A stretch of 64,000 nt of DNA from G965199725 sp965199725 (GTDB lineage: Bacteria; Pseudomonadota; Gammaproteobacteria; Nitrosococcales; Methylophagaceae): the NCBI GenBank assembly GCA_965199725.1, contig OZ241321.1:124001-188000 (forward strand), in the 5' to 3' direction. Positions 56,301 through 64,000 of this stretch are shown piece after piece; position 1 is the stretch's first letter, and each line of letters opens with the position of its first letter. The notes beneath the pieces were generated by a model. That model ran no database searches. It was not told the DNA's origin and saw only the letters and a list, made by a program, of their open reading frames with translations. The position numbers and the translations under genes are program-made.

Positions 56301-56521
56301 TCACTTCGCTTACCACGATTGCCGGATTAACACCTTTGCTATTTGAAACATCAGTGCAGGCACAATTTTTAATTCCAATGGCAGTATCTATTTCATTTGG
56401 CCTTTTGTTTGCCACAATGCTCGTGCTTATCGTTATTCCGGCACTTTTATCCATACACGAAAGTGCTGTTGATAAATTTGCTAGTAGATATAAAGTTTTC
56501 AGGTCAACTTTGCTACCTTGA
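53390..56521 (+). CDS. RND family efflux transporter permease
   Basis: This 1043-residue inner membrane pump exports drugs or other compounds using the proton gradient. It has 12 helices with two periplasmic loops. Sequence landmarks include GVFARHKVAANLLMILMILSG at the start, NMVSMFGLIMALGIIVDDAIVVGED (helix 4 with the proton-relay Asp pair) and LFGMLGLSGIVVNDSIILITFFR (helix 10). Its closest type looks like AcrB-related VexF-like pumps with a hydrophobic substrate range, but no substrate can be read. It forms an operon with the preceding adaptor. Confidence 0.93.
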   Translation: MTTKGHDIIGVFARHKVAANLLMILMILSGLFALLQLNKQFLPTFALDIVTVKITWRGASAEDVEYAISNRVERQLRTIAFVKEMTSTSSYGSSSVRLEFEEGTNMGKALDEVKEKVDQLRNLPSEAETPDVRLVTRYEDVARIIMTTDGELDELRYLAHQIENDLLDRGISRVTISGLPEEEIAVQISAKKLESLGLSLNDVSQRIDDLSLDLPAGEIGNDDTARQLRSLGQRRDVQAFSQLPLKSDISSQLLLGDVANIERRSLPKQVSLFYQGKPAIEFIIERTENADAIDSARILDKWFADTQYTLPKGVDVKMYDSDWKAIQERMNLLLKNGLGGLVLVIIVLFLFLHRSVAIWVTAGIPVSFMATLFIMYLFGGTINMVSMFGLIMALGIIVDDAIVVGEDSLSRYKKGKPPLVAAEGGARQMFPPVIASSLTTISAFIPLMMVGDTIGNIMFDIPFVVVCVIAASLVESFLVLPGHLSHSFHRSHDNKSSTVRDWLDAKFNYFRDEVFRPVVAVAINHRWTTINIALGLLIMCIGLLESDRLRFTFFPSPESVNISANVKFNAGTPAYRVAEFLDHVNWALDRTTVELGDDLVEVGVTRLGRADRAGARGSPSKGERFGSIRIELVSPDSRDVRNREFIATWRKYITLPAGIETFTISERRGGPPGGDIDIRLTGQSARTLKKAANQVAEALKQFDGVSAIENDMPYGQEQLIYSINGLGDTLGLTISNVGQQLRAAFDGKLVQIFQDASDEVEVRVMLPDDERNTLATLENFVLRLPGGNSIPLSSVVNFESKRGFDFLRHTNGKLAVHITAAVDDAVNNANMILGAMQAGMLADLSAQYDIDIVLEGKSEEQADTMSDMRQGMVLAFVLVYLILAWVFSSYGWPLVVMAAIPFGLIGALAGHWLLGINMSMFSLFGMLGLSGIVVNDSIILITFFRQQRERGVAVTEAIINAATQRLRAVLLTSLTTIAGLTPLLFETSVQAQFLIPMAVSISFGLLFATMLVLIVIPALLSIHESAVDKFASRYKVFRSTLLP

Positions 56522-56718
56522 TAGCTCTTAGTTATGTTTCAGAGGGTTAACCCATGTGATAAAGTTGACATAGTTCACCGCTGACAAACCAATTGGGCAG
56601 ACCTCAGGGTAAAAGCTATTTAAAACCAGTATACTATGATAAAATAATGGGTCAGGATGGTCAACCTATACGTTTAAAATTTACAGCTTTTTCCGCGTTT
56701 TAACAAGGGCTAGTAATT

Positions 56719-58146
56719 ATGCAAGCACAGCAGCAATATAGCTTTCAAATCGTCAAATGGTTTCTCTATATGGCAGCTGTTTATCTGGTCGTAGGGACAG
56801 GTATTGGCGTATGGATTGCATCAGAACTGGCTTGGCCAGTGCTTAATTTCAATAATCCTTATATCAGTTTTGGCCGCTTGCGGCCTTTACATACTAATAC
56901 AGTTATTTTTGCATTTGGCGGTTCAACATTAATGGCTACCGCTTATTACGTGGTACAGCGTACCTCAGGCGTACCGCTGTGGAGTAATAAGCTTGCTTGG
57001 TTTACATTTTGGAGCTGGAACCTAGTCATAATCAGCGCCGCCATTACCCTGCCTTTGGGCATTACTCAATCAAAAGAATATGCTGAGCTAGAATGGCCAA
57101 TTGATATTTTGCTTGGTGTGTCTTGGCTGTCTTATACTTTTAATTTCATCATGACGCTGGCAATTCGCAAGGTGTCTCATATTTACGTTGCTAACTGGTT
57201 TTTTTTGGCGATGATGGTAATGATTGTTTATCTGCATGTGGTCAATAGCCTGGCCATTCCTGTTGAACTATGGAAGTCTTATTCAATATTTGCTGGTGTC
57301 CAGGATGCCATGATTCAGTGGTGGTGGGGGCATAATGCTGTTGGGTTTTTTCTGACCGCAGGTTTTTTAGGGATTATGTATTACTTTGTGCCCAAGCAAG
57401 CTAACCGTCCGGTATATTCTTATCGGCTATCAGTGATTCATTTTTGGGCGTTGTCTTTTGGTTATGTGTGGCTGGGTGCGCATCATCTGCAATATACTGC
57501 ATTGCCTGACTGGACCGGTTCACTAGGCGCAGCTATTTCACTGGCGATGATTATTCCTTCATGGGGTGGTGCAATTAACGGTATGTTGACCTTAAGCGGT
57601 GCCTGGGATAAGTTGCGTACTGACTATATTTTACGTTTTTTAATTGTGTCATTAGCTTTTTACGCTATGTCGGTATTTGAAGGTCCAGTGATGTCTTCAA
57701 AAACAGTCAATGCCTTATCTCACTATACTGACTGGACCATTGGTCACGTCCATTCTGGTGCATTAGGCTGGGTTGCAATGGTATCTATTGGCGCTATTTA
57801 CCATATGGTTGAGCGCTTGTGGGGTACAAAAATATACTCAGTTAAACTGGTGAACATCCATTTCTGGATGGCAACTACGGGTACCGCTATTTATATTACG
57901 GCAATGTGGGTGTCAGGCATTATGCAAGGCTTGATGTGGCGTACCTATGATGATTACGGCAATCTGGCTTATACGTTTGTTGAATCTGTTGCCCAGATGC
58001 ACCCTTATTATGCAATGCGTGCAATAGGCGGCCTGATATTTTTTCTTGGTGCCTGTGTGATGCTGTTTAACGTAACAGTCACTATTCGCAAGGGCATGGC
58101 TAATTCGTCTGCAAGGTCAGTGGCATCAGCAAATGCTGATATCTAG
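56719..58146 (+). CDS. ccoN: Cytochrome c oxidase cbb3-type subunit I
   Basis: CcoN is the catalytic heme-copper subunit of the high-affinity cbb3 oxidase, reducing oxygen to water while pumping protons. The 475-residue protein has about 12 helices and the heme and copper His residues in RPLHTNTVIFAFG, WWWGHNAVGFFLTAG, GAHHLQYT and HVHSGALGW. It opens the ccoNOQP cluster. A 197-bp region precedes it with a TATGAT at 56635-56640, but no clear Fnr/Anr box was found. Confidence 0.97.
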   Translation: MQAQQQYSFQIVKWFLYMAAVYLVVGTGIGVWIASELAWPVLNFNNPYISFGRLRPLHTNTVIFAFGGSTLMATAYYVVQRTSGVPLWSNKLAWFTFWSWNLVIISAAITLPLGITQSKEYAELEWPIDILLGVSWLSYTFNFIMTLAIRKVSHIYVANWFFLAMMVMIVYLHVVNSLAIPVELWKSYSIFAGVQDAMIQWWWGHNAVGFFLTAGFLGIMYYFVPKQANRPVYSYRLSVIHFWALSFGYVWLGAHHLQYTALPDWTGSLGAAISLAMIIPSWGGAINGMLTLSGAWDKLRTDYILRFLIVSLAFYAMSVFEGPVMSSKTVNALSHYTDWTIGHVHSGALGWVAMVSIGAIYHMVERLWGTKIYSVKLVNIHFWMATTGTAIYITAMWVSGIMQGLMWRTYDDYGNLAYTFVESVAQMHPYYAMRAIGGLIFFLGACVMLFNVTVTIRKGMANSSARSVASANADI

Positions 58147-58165
58147 CTAGGGAGCCACCATCACC

Positions 58166-58846
58166 ATGCCTGAACATGATACAAACAAGCCTGTATCTTT
58201 ACAGGAAAAACTAGAGAAAAATATCTGGGCGCTAGTATTGGCGGTAGGTATGATTTTATCAGTTGGTGGCATTGTTGAAATTGTCCCTTTATTTTATCTG
58301 AAAACCACGTTTGAGGATGTTACTTATCCAGAATATGAAGAATTGTCTGGCGTACGCCCCTATACTGCATTGGAACTTGCCGGACGTGATATATATCAGC
58401 GCGAAGGTTGCTATTTATGTCATTCACAGATGATTCGCCCTTTTCGTGATGAAAAAGATCGCTATGGTCATTATTCGTTAGCGGTAGAATCTAAATATGA
58501 TCACCCTCATCAGTGGGGATCTAAGCGCACTGGCCCTGATCTTGCTCGTGTAGGCGGTAAATATTCTGATGAATGGCACATGCGTCATTTACGTGCGCCG
58601 CGTAGTGTGGTGCCAGAGTCCATCATGCCTAATTACCCTTGGCTAGACGATGCAATCATTGATGGTTCAGGCATTGAAAAGCGTTTAAAAGTAATGAAAC
58701 TATTAGGTGTGCCTTACAGTAATGAAGATATTAAAGGTGCTGCTGCTACTGTTGAAGGTAAAACAGAAATGCAAGCCCTTGTTGCTTACTTACAGGTATT
58801 AGGTACCATGATTAAATTTGAACCCGGCAGAGATTATCGTGACTGA
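58166..58846 (+). CDS. ccoO: Cytochrome c oxidase cbb3-type subunit II
   Basis: CcoO is the mono-heme c subunit. The 226-residue protein has an N-terminal anchor helix (about 17-42), the heme site CYLCHSQ with axial Met from the later part (PESIMPNYPWL), and the conserved YGHYSLAVESKYDHPHQWGSKRTGPDLAR. AGGGAG precedes the ATG. Its TGA overlaps the next gene by eight bases. Confidence 0.97.
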   Translation: MPEHDTNKPVSLQEKLEKNIWALVLAVGMILSVGGIVEIVPLFYLKTTFEDVTYPEYEELSGVRPYTALELAGRDIYQREGCYLCHSQMIRPFRDEKDRYGHYSLAVESKYDHPHQWGSKRTGPDLARVGGKYSDEWHMRHLRAPRSVVPESIMPNYPWLDDAIIDGSGIEKRLKVMKLLGVPYSNEDIKGAAATVEGKTEMQALVAYLQVLGTMIKFEPGRDYRD

Positions 58847-59051
58847 GTTAAGGTCATATTTCCATACTGACTGGGGCGCAATGACAGCAACAGATTGGTT
58901 TGGTCTGATACTAACGGTTATTGTTTTTGTGATTATGGTCGCTGCTTATTATTGGGTGCTTAATCCCAAAAATAAAAAAAATATAGAGTCTCATCGTGAA
59001 TTTGTGTTAAAGGAAGACCAGATAGAGTCGGAGAAGCAGGATGACAGATAG
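58839..59051 (+). CDS. ccoQ: CcoQ, cbb3 oxidase small membrane subunit
   Basis: This 70-residue protein has one membrane helix (about 15-40) followed by a charged tail, as in CcoQ/FixQ, which stabilises the oxidase core. I use the GTG at 58839, overlapping the ccoO stop by eight bases; a TTG at 58818 would add seven residues. The end overlaps ccoP by eleven bases. It starts VTELRSYFHTDWGAM. Confidence 0.88.
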   Translation: MTELRSYFHTDWGAMTATDWFGLILTVIVFVIMVAAYYWVLNPKNKKNIESHREFVLKEDQIESEKQDDR

Positions 59052-60000
59052 CACAGATATTTCTTCTCAGGTAGACGATACTGGCCATGAATGGGATGGT
59101 ATCAGGGAGTTAAAGAACCCTTGCCCCCGCTGGTGGTTAAATTCGCTCTGGCTCAGTGGTGTTTTGGTGCTTGTCTATTTCATTTTATACCCATCATTAC
59201 CTTTGGTTGAAGACAGCACTAAAGGTCTGCGCGGGTGGACCCAGATCAAGGAATACAAAGAAAGTCTTGCCGAAGTAGAAGCTATGCGCAAACCCTTTGA
59301 AGAGAAGCTGGCAACCATGAGTGCTGAAGAGATTTTGCATGATAAGGAAATACTTAGCTATGTGATTGGTTCTACTAAAGTATTGTTTGGTGATAACTGC
59401 GCAGCATGTCATGGTAATGGTGGTGCGCCAGTAGCTAGTTCTGGTTACCCGAACCTGACTGATGATGACTGGCTGTATGGTGGCCAGATCAATGAAATTA
59501 TGATGAGCATTGCAAATGGGCGCGCTGGTATGATGATGGCGCATGAAAAAATACTCACTTCCGACGAGGTCGATCAGTTAGTACAATTTGTAATTGATAG
59601 CTCAAATGGCACCCCAACTGAAGCGGGCAAAGTATTATTTACTGCTAAAGGATGTGTTTCTTGTCACGGTGCTGATGCAAAAGGCATTAAAGCAATGGGA
59701 TCTGCTAACCTGACTGATAAAATATGGCGATTTTCTGGTGATCCGCAGGAGATTCGTTACACCATTTTATATGGTGTCAATGATGCATCCAATAAAAAAA
59801 CACGGGTGGCAGTTATGCCACAGTGGAGCGAAAAGGTTGCCGTTATGATGGAAGCAATAGCGTTTGCAATAGAAGATGGCGATGATCCAAATGAGATTGA
59901 CTGGGATGACGAACTGGATGGCGATGAAAGCGAACGCTTAACAGAAAATGACATCAAGAAATTAGCAGTTTATGTCCATCAATTTGGTGGTGGCCAGTAG
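59041..60000 (+). CDS. ccoP: Cytochrome c oxidase cbb3-type subunit III (di-heme)
   Basis: CcoP passes electrons from cytochrome c to CcoO. The 319-residue protein has an N-terminal helix (WWLNSLWLSGVLVLVYFILYP) and two heme sites, CAACHGNG and CVSCHGAD, each followed by a Met axial ligand region. The first heme lies about residue 120 and the second about residue 204. An acidic tail ends the protein, with DDPNEIDWDDELDGDESE. Start ATG lies inside ccoQ. Confidence 0.97.
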   Translation: MTDSTDISSQVDDTGHEWDGIRELKNPCPRWWLNSLWLSGVLVLVYFILYPSLPLVEDSTKGLRGWTQIKEYKESLAEVEAMRKPFEEKLATMSAEEILHDKEILSYVIGSTKVLFGDNCAACHGNGGAPVASSGYPNLTDDDWLYGGQINEIMMSIANGRAGMMMAHEKILTSDEVDQLVQFVIDSSNGTPTEAGKVLFTAKGCVSCHGADAKGIKAMGSANLTDKIWRFSGDPQEIRYTILYGVNDASNKKTRVAVMPQWSEKVAVMMEAIAFAIEDGDDPNEIDWDDELDGDESERLTENDIKKLAVYVHQFGGGQ

Positions 60001-60034
60001 CAAAAAAGTTTTGTAACCACATTAAGGGTCTTTA

Positions 60035-60148
60035 ATAGAAATTGATATTGTTGTTATTGGAACAGTCGTTGGTGTTGTCGCCATTATGGCTCCTGTCGGT
60101 ATTATTGGTTACCAGCTTATTATTAAAATGTTGTTTTTTGGTCGCTGA
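60035..60148 (+). CDS. Putative 37-residue membrane micro-protein in the cco locus (ATA or non-ATG start)
   Basis: Between ccoP and ccoG a frame of 36 codons, one hydrophobic helix and a short basic end (IDIVVIGTVVGVVAIMAPVG, then ...KMLFFGR), runs to TGA at 60148. AAGGG at 60024-60028 is at ideal distance from an ATA at 60035, so initiation at ATA would give about 37 residues. Otherwise an ATT at 60041 or an internal ATG are options. CcoM of Pseudomonas stutzeri is a similar-sized single-helix cbb3 subunit, but I cannot show homology. The codon pattern looks coding. A start codon mutated from ATG is also possible. Confidence 0.4.
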   Translation: MEIDIVVIGTVVGVVAIMAPVGIIGYQLIIKMLFFGR

Positions 60149-60176
60149 ATAATACCTGCTCGTGTGGAACAAAATT

Positions 60177-61595
60177 ATGGTCAAACAGCCAAAAAGACTA
60201 GTAAGCAATATTGATGATATTTATCAAGAAACATCAGCTTGGCATGTTAATATAGGTGGCGTTAAAATTGTTGCCAAGCGTCTTGCTGGCCGTTTTCGTC
60301 AATTAAAATGGTTTGGCATGTCTGTCTGGCTGATCTTTTTTTTAGGGCCTTATCTGCGTTGGAATGGCGATCAGGCGATTTTATTTGATTTGCCCCATCG
60401 ACAATTTAATATTTTTGCTACGACTATTTATCCTCAGGATATATGGATGTTAGCACTAATTCTGCTATTCTTTGCTATTTTGTTGGCAGCAGTGACCAGT
60501 ATCGCTGGTCGGGTATTTTGTGGCTATTTTTGCTTTCAGACAATCTGGACTGATATTTATACCCTGATTGAGGGCAAGCTGGAAGGTGATACGCCACAAA
60601 AAGTGATGAAATTTAATAATGCTCCGTGGTCATCCAATAAGATAATACGTAAAGCAATTAAGCATGGACTATGGCTGTCAATTGCTATTTTAACTGGCAT
60701 ATCATTTGTTGCTTGGTTTACTGATGCCTTTGATTTATGGCGCGATCTGGCCCATTTACAAATACATCTGGTTGCTACTGTAGTTATTTTTTCTTTTACT
60801 GCTGGCACCTATCTATTTGCTGGCTTTATGCGCGAGCAAGTATGTTTCTGGTTGTGTCCTTATGCACGCCTTCAGGGGGTGATGTATGATCAGGATACTA
60901 TTTTGCCAGCCTATGATGCAGAACGTGGTGAACCGCGTGGTAAGCTGAAAAAGAATCAACAGCAAGACACGGGAAGCTGCATTGATTGTCATTTATGCGT
61001 AGCGGTGTGTCCAACAGGCATTGACATCAGGCATGGCCAACAAGAAGGTTGTATTACCTGTGGACTTTGTATTGATGCCTGTGACAAGATAATGGACAAA
61101 GTCAACCGGCCTCGTGGCCTGATTCGCTATACATCCTACAAGGATCTGCATCATAATCCTGATGTAATACCATTATATAAGCGCTTGCGGATACTGTTGT
61201 ATGGCATGATTTTATTGGTATCAATAGTGGGCATTGTCTATGGTCTTGTTAACTTATCGCCGACAGAGTTTAATATTATTCACGAACGTCAGCCGCTGTT
61301 TGTCCGCTTGAGTGATGGTTCTATTCAAAACAAATATGTAATTAAGCTATTAAACAAAACTAAGGAAACTATGCAGATTCGCTTTACTATTAACGGCATT
61401 GAAGGTGCGACTTTGTATGGCTTGGAGGAAAACATTGAGATTGCGCCAGGCAAAGTAGCGTCTGCCTACGCATGGGTGCGGGTTAGTGAAAAAGATTTGC
61501 CTAGTGATATTGCTCCCATTGTGTTCATTGGTGATGTACTGTCTGATGCTGATATATCACTTAAGTACAAAAGCATGTTTGTCGGGCCTAGCTAG
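60177..61595 (+). CDS. ccoG: CcoG, cbb3 assembly iron-sulfur protein
   Basis: CcoG (FixG) is a membrane protein with two 4Fe-4S clusters needed for cbb3 oxidase copper delivery. The 472 residues include five or six helices, a ferredoxin domain with CIDCHLCVAVCPTGIDIRHG and CITCGLCIDACDKIM, and a C-terminal immunoglobulin-like domain beyond about residue 360. Upstream CPYARLQGVMYD is a family signature. I use the ATG at 60177; a GTG at 60162 adds five residues without a good binding site. ccoH follows directly. Confidence 0.95.
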   Translation: MVKQPKRLVSNIDDIYQETSAWHVNIGGVKIVAKRLAGRFRQLKWFGMSVWLIFFLGPYLRWNGDQAILFDLPHRQFNIFATTIYPQDIWMLALILLFFAILLAAVTSIAGRVFCGYFCFQTIWTDIYTLIEGKLEGDTPQKVMKFNNAPWSSNKIIRKAIKHGLWLSIAILTGISFVAWFTDAFDLWRDLAHLQIHLVATVVIFSFTAGTYLFAGFMREQVCFWLCPYARLQGVMYDQDTILPAYDAERGEPRGKLKKNQQQDTGSCIDCHLCVAVCPTGIDIRHGQQEGCITCGLCIDACDKIMDKVNRPRGLIRYTSYKDLHHNPDVIPLYKRLRILLYGMILLVSIVGIVYGLVNLSPTEFNIIHERQPLFVRLSDGSIQNKYVIKLLNKTKETMQIRFTINGIEGATLYGLEENIEIAPGKVASAYAWVRVSEKDLPSDIAPIVFIGDVLSDADISLKYKSMFVGPS

Positions 61596-62099
61596 ATGGC
61601 TATTTCGCAAAAAAATAATGAGGCGTTAAAGAATCCATGGGTACTCGGTTTTTTGGTATTTTTCTGTACCTTTTTGCTGGCGAATATCATTTTTATTTAT
61701 CTGGCTTTCAACACGCCACCTAATCTGGTAAAAAAAGATTTTTATGAGCATGGCCAACGTTATGAAGAAACACGCGATCTCATTGAAAAGGAGAAAGCAC
61801 TTGATTGGACTGGCGTGCTGATGGTGCCAGCAATGACGCGCGTCAATCATGTGCAAACCTATGAACTGCTGATTCAGGGTAAATATTCTGCCCCCTTGGA
61901 TTTGGATACAGTCACTTTTAATGCCTATCGGCCATCAGATGCTAGCGCTGATTTTTCGGTGGAGATGATCAAAAAAAAGCCAGGTCTATATGCCGCTGAA
62001 ATAGTTTTTAACCTGCCTGGCGTCTGGGATGTGATCGTCATTGTCAGACAAGACAAACAAGAGTTTTTAGTGACTAAGCGTATCAATATTTTACCGTAA
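61596..62099 (+). CDS. ccoH: CcoH/FixH family protein
   Basis: CcoH is a single-helix membrane protein that helps assemble the cbb3 oxidase. The 167-residue protein has a helix near residues 16-38 (GFLVFFCTFLLANIIFIY), a FDFYEHGQRYEETRDLIE-like stretch (VKKDFYEHGQRYEET) and a C-terminal domain of beta type. It starts directly after the ccoG stop and is followed by ccoI. Confidence 0.9.
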   Translation: MAISQKNNEALKNPWVLGFLVFFCTFLLANIIFIYLAFNTPPNLVKKDFYEHGQRYEETRDLIEKEKALDWTGVLMVPAMTRVNHVQTYELLIQGKYSAPLDLDTVTFNAYRPSDASADFSVEMIKKKPGLYAAEIVFNLPGVWDVIVIVRQDKQEFLVTKRINILP

Positions 62100-62114
62100 C
62101 CATTTTTTATTATC

Positions 62115-64000
62115 TTGTCTAGCCACTGTTATCATTGCGGTTTACCTGTTGCCACAATTAGTAGTTTTTATACTGAACTGGCTAGCGAAAAGCGTACATT
62201 TTGCTGCCTAGGTTGTCAGGCAGCTTGTGCTGCTATCTATGGTGCCGGCTTGCAGAAATTTTATCAAAAAATACCTGAAGACAAAGCGTTAGCACCGCCA
62301 CCTCCATTACCATCCGAGCTTGCATCGTATGATTTAGATGAGGTGCAATCTGATTACATCACTGCTCATAATCAGTATCGTACAATAAATCTAATTATTG
62401 ATGGCATTCATTGTGCTGCCTGCGTTTGGCTTATTGAAAAGGTGTTGCTGAAAGAAAAGGGCGTAGTAGCGGCAGACGTCAACTTAACAGCAAAGCGGCT
62501 ACGCTTGAAATGGGATAACAACAACACAGCTTTATCACATATCATCAGTGCTTTGGCGCAAATTGGCTACGTTGCCACGCCTTTTAATCCAGAAGAAGTA
62601 GAAGGTGCACTGGCTAAAAAGCATCGCTATCTGCTCTATCGTATGGCCTTTGCAGGTTTTGCTATGATGAACCTGCTGTGGGTATCAATCGCCCTTTACG
62701 CAGGCGCTGATCAAGGTCAATTCAAAACATGGTTTTATTGGATAAGCTTTATCCTTGCCACGCCAACATTATTCTATTCGGGATATCCATTTTTACGTCA
62801 GGCGTTTTCAGGCTTAAAATGTAAAATATTAACAATGGATCTGCCAATTTCTATTGGTGCGTTAGCAACCTATGGTTATTCAAGCTATGTGTTATTAGCT
62901 TCTGTTGACAATGGTGCCATCTATTTTGATACAGTAGTTAATTTTCTGTTCGTCATTTTGGTTGGGCGCTATCTAGAAACATTGTCCAAGCGAGAGGCGT
63001 TGTCAGCAACAACAAGATTACTAGCCTTGCAACCCAAGATGGCTACATGTATTAACGACAATAAAGAGATGTTGATACCAATAAGGGCAGTTAATTTTGG
63101 TGATCTGCTACTAGTCAAGCCCGGCGAGTGCGTGCCTGTAGATGGGGTACTGACAGAAGGGCAGAGCACAGTTGATGAATCAATGATGACTGGTGAATCG
63201 TTGCCAATTATAAAGCAGCGGGGTGATAAGGTTATTGCTGGTAGCATTAATGGCGAAGGATCATTTATTGTCAGAGCTGAGCAGGTACTAAAATCTACTG
63301 CGCTGGCCAAAATTGTTGCATTAATGGAAGATGTGCATGCCTCTAAAGCGCCTATTCAACGTACAGCTGACCGGATTGTGCCCTGGTTTGTGATGATAAC
63401 GCTATCACTGGCATTGATAACATTTACTTATTGGTATCCATTTAGCATTGAGCAGGCATTACTTGCAGCGGTATCAGTATTGATTATTACCTGTCCATGT
63501 GCACTGGGACTGGCTACCCCTATGTCAATAGCTGTGGCAACAGGTGCAGGCGCGTATCATGGTATTTTAGTTAAACAAGGTGCTGCTTTAGAGACGTTGT
63601 CACGGGTGACCCATTTTATTTTTGATAAAACCGGCACCCTGACAGAAGGCAGACTGCGTGTAGTCGCTACCAGAACGTTAGCAGATATATCTACTGATAA
63701 ATTACTAAGTATAGCTGCATCAATAGAACGTCAATCTGAGCATAGTATCGCCAAAGCTATTGTCCAATCAGCTATGGATAAAGATTTACCGCTGGTGACG
63801 ACAGCTAAGTTTTTATTATTGCCAGGGCAGGGTGTTCAGGCGCTGATAGATAGCAAACTGGTACGAATCGGCACCCAGTCATGGCTCGTAGCAGAAGGGT
63901 TAACTATTCCTGAGCATTTAAGCGACAAGACAACAGAGCTCGAGCATAGTGGTAACACCACTGTGCTGGTGGCGATTGAAAATAAAGTAGCAGGAATGAT
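62115..64000 (+). CDS. ccoI: CcoI/FixI copper-transporting P-type ATPase (cut by window edge)
   Basis: The frame begins with TTG at 62115, 15 bp after ccoH, and runs off the right edge, so the end is missing. Visible parts are a Cys-rich N-terminal metal-binding start (CYHCG, CCLGCQAAC), a heavy-metal-associated domain (GIHCAACVWLIE), the CPC membrane motif (ITCPCALGLATP), the actuator TGES and the phosphorylation site DKTGTLTEG. P1B ATPases of this type export copper to the periplasm for cbb3 assembly. All landmarks seen are intact. ccoS would be expected beyond the edge. Confidence 0.93.
   Translation, partial: MSSHCYHCGLPVATISSFYTELASEKRTFCCLGCQAACAAIYGAGLQKFYQKIPEDKALAPPPPLPSELASYDLDEVQSDYITAHNQYRTINLIIDGIHCAACVWLIEKVLLKEKGVVAADVNLTAKRLRLKWDNNNTALSHIISALAQIGYVATPFNPEEVEGALAKKHRYLLYRMAFAGFAMMNLLWVSIALYAGADQGQFKTWFYWISFILATPTLFYSGYPFLRQAFSGLKCKILTMDLPISIGALATYGYSSYVLLASVDNGAIYFDTVVNFLFVILVGRYLETLSKREALSATTRLLALQPKMATCINDNKEMLIPIRAVNFGDLLLVKPGECVPVDGVLTEGQSTVDESMMTGESLPIIKQRGDKVIAGSINGEGSFIVRAEQVLKSTALAKIVALMEDVHASKAPIQRTADRIVPWFVMITLSLALITFTYWYPFSIEQALLAAVSVLIITCPCALGLATPMSIAVATGAGAYHGILVKQGAALETLSRVTHFIFDKTGTLTEGRLRVVATRTLADISTDKLLSIAASIERQSEHSIAKAIVQSAMDKDLPLVTTAKFLLLPGQGVQALIDSKLVRIGTQSWLVAEGLTIPEHLSDKTTELEHSGNTTVLVAIENKVAGM

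Noticed and set aside
56544..56553. GGGTTAACCC as a terminator after the RND gene
   Set aside because: It has no loop and no T-run, so it is just a short palindrome.
56522..56718. Fnr/Anr box before ccoN
   Set aside because: TTGACatagTTCAC and GGTCAGGATGGTCAA only resemble half-sites and do not form a TTGAT-N4-ATCAA dyad.
1..64000. tRNA, rRNA, CRISPR array or insertion sequence
   Set aside because: I looked for T-loop GGTTCRAATCC motifs, regular spaced repeats and transposase motifs and found none; a covariance search could still find a missed tRNA.

Overview
The window is chromosomal DNA of an AT-rich gammaproteobacterium. The evidence is the combination of lpxB (Gram-negative outer membrane), BtuB, ClpS/ClpA, a monothiol Grx4-type glutaredoxin, class I fumarase, PcnB-type poly(A) polymerase, sigma-54 driven type IV pilins, and the glyA-nrdR-ribD-ribE-ribB block. 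Gene density is high and nearly all genes are core metabolism. I saw no rRNA, tRNA, CRISPR array or intact mobile element. Against this compact background there are at least four decayed genes (a nuclease-like gene, a deoxynucleoside kinase, an S24 repressor and a Sel1-repeat protein). This suggests a lineage that is losing accessory functions, possibly host-associated or specialised; that last step is inference.

Layout. 1-4.8 kb (minus strand): Na+-pumping oxaloacetate decarboxylase oadGAB, a sigma-54 promoted type IV pilin, a YceI/cytochrome b561 pair and a B12-linked membrane protein (BtuN-like), divergent from btuB. 5.4-14 kb: btuB, the Fe-S carrier mrp, dcd, a YqfO/NIF3-like domain protein, a ruined nuclease-like gene, pepN, an EAL c-di-GMP phosphodiesterase and an RDD membrane protein. 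14-29 kb: purL, then a long co-directional run of glyA-nrdR-ribD-ribE-ribBX-lpxB-rnhB-pcnB-folK-(broken dNK)-panB-panC-panD covering one-carbon, riboflavin, lipid A, RNA, folate and pantothenate metabolism. 29-36 kb: a UPF0114 membrane protein, a frameshifted phage-type repressor, then minus-strand slt-like, fumarase, proS, a MIF-like tautomerase, a DUF4124 protein and a Sel1 remnant.

36-46.6 kb: TauE-type transporter, ppa, serB, grxD, clpS-clpA, metZ, two tandem type IV pilins behind a sigma-54 promoter, a PQQ-type sugar dehydrogenase and selO. 46.7-56.5 kb: a TPR/2OG-Fe(II) oxygenase protein, a PglL/Wzy-type O-oligosaccharyltransferase candidate, a short metG and an RND efflux pair. 56.7 kb to the end: the high-affinity cbb3 oxidase locus ccoNOQP, a 37-codon membrane reading frame with no normal start, ccoGH, and ccoI, which runs off the edge.

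Together the genes suggest a respiring cell adapted to low oxygen (cbb3, class I Fe-S fumarase, Na+ decarboxylase pump) that makes pili, possibly glycosylated, and imports rather than makes B12. I did not find a convincing new multi-gene system. The most worthwhile leads are the non-ATG micro-ORF inside the cco locus, the degenerate RibX domain, the two matched sigma-54 pilin loci with a PglL-like gene nearby, several perfect operator-like dyads, and the graveyard of small accessory genes.
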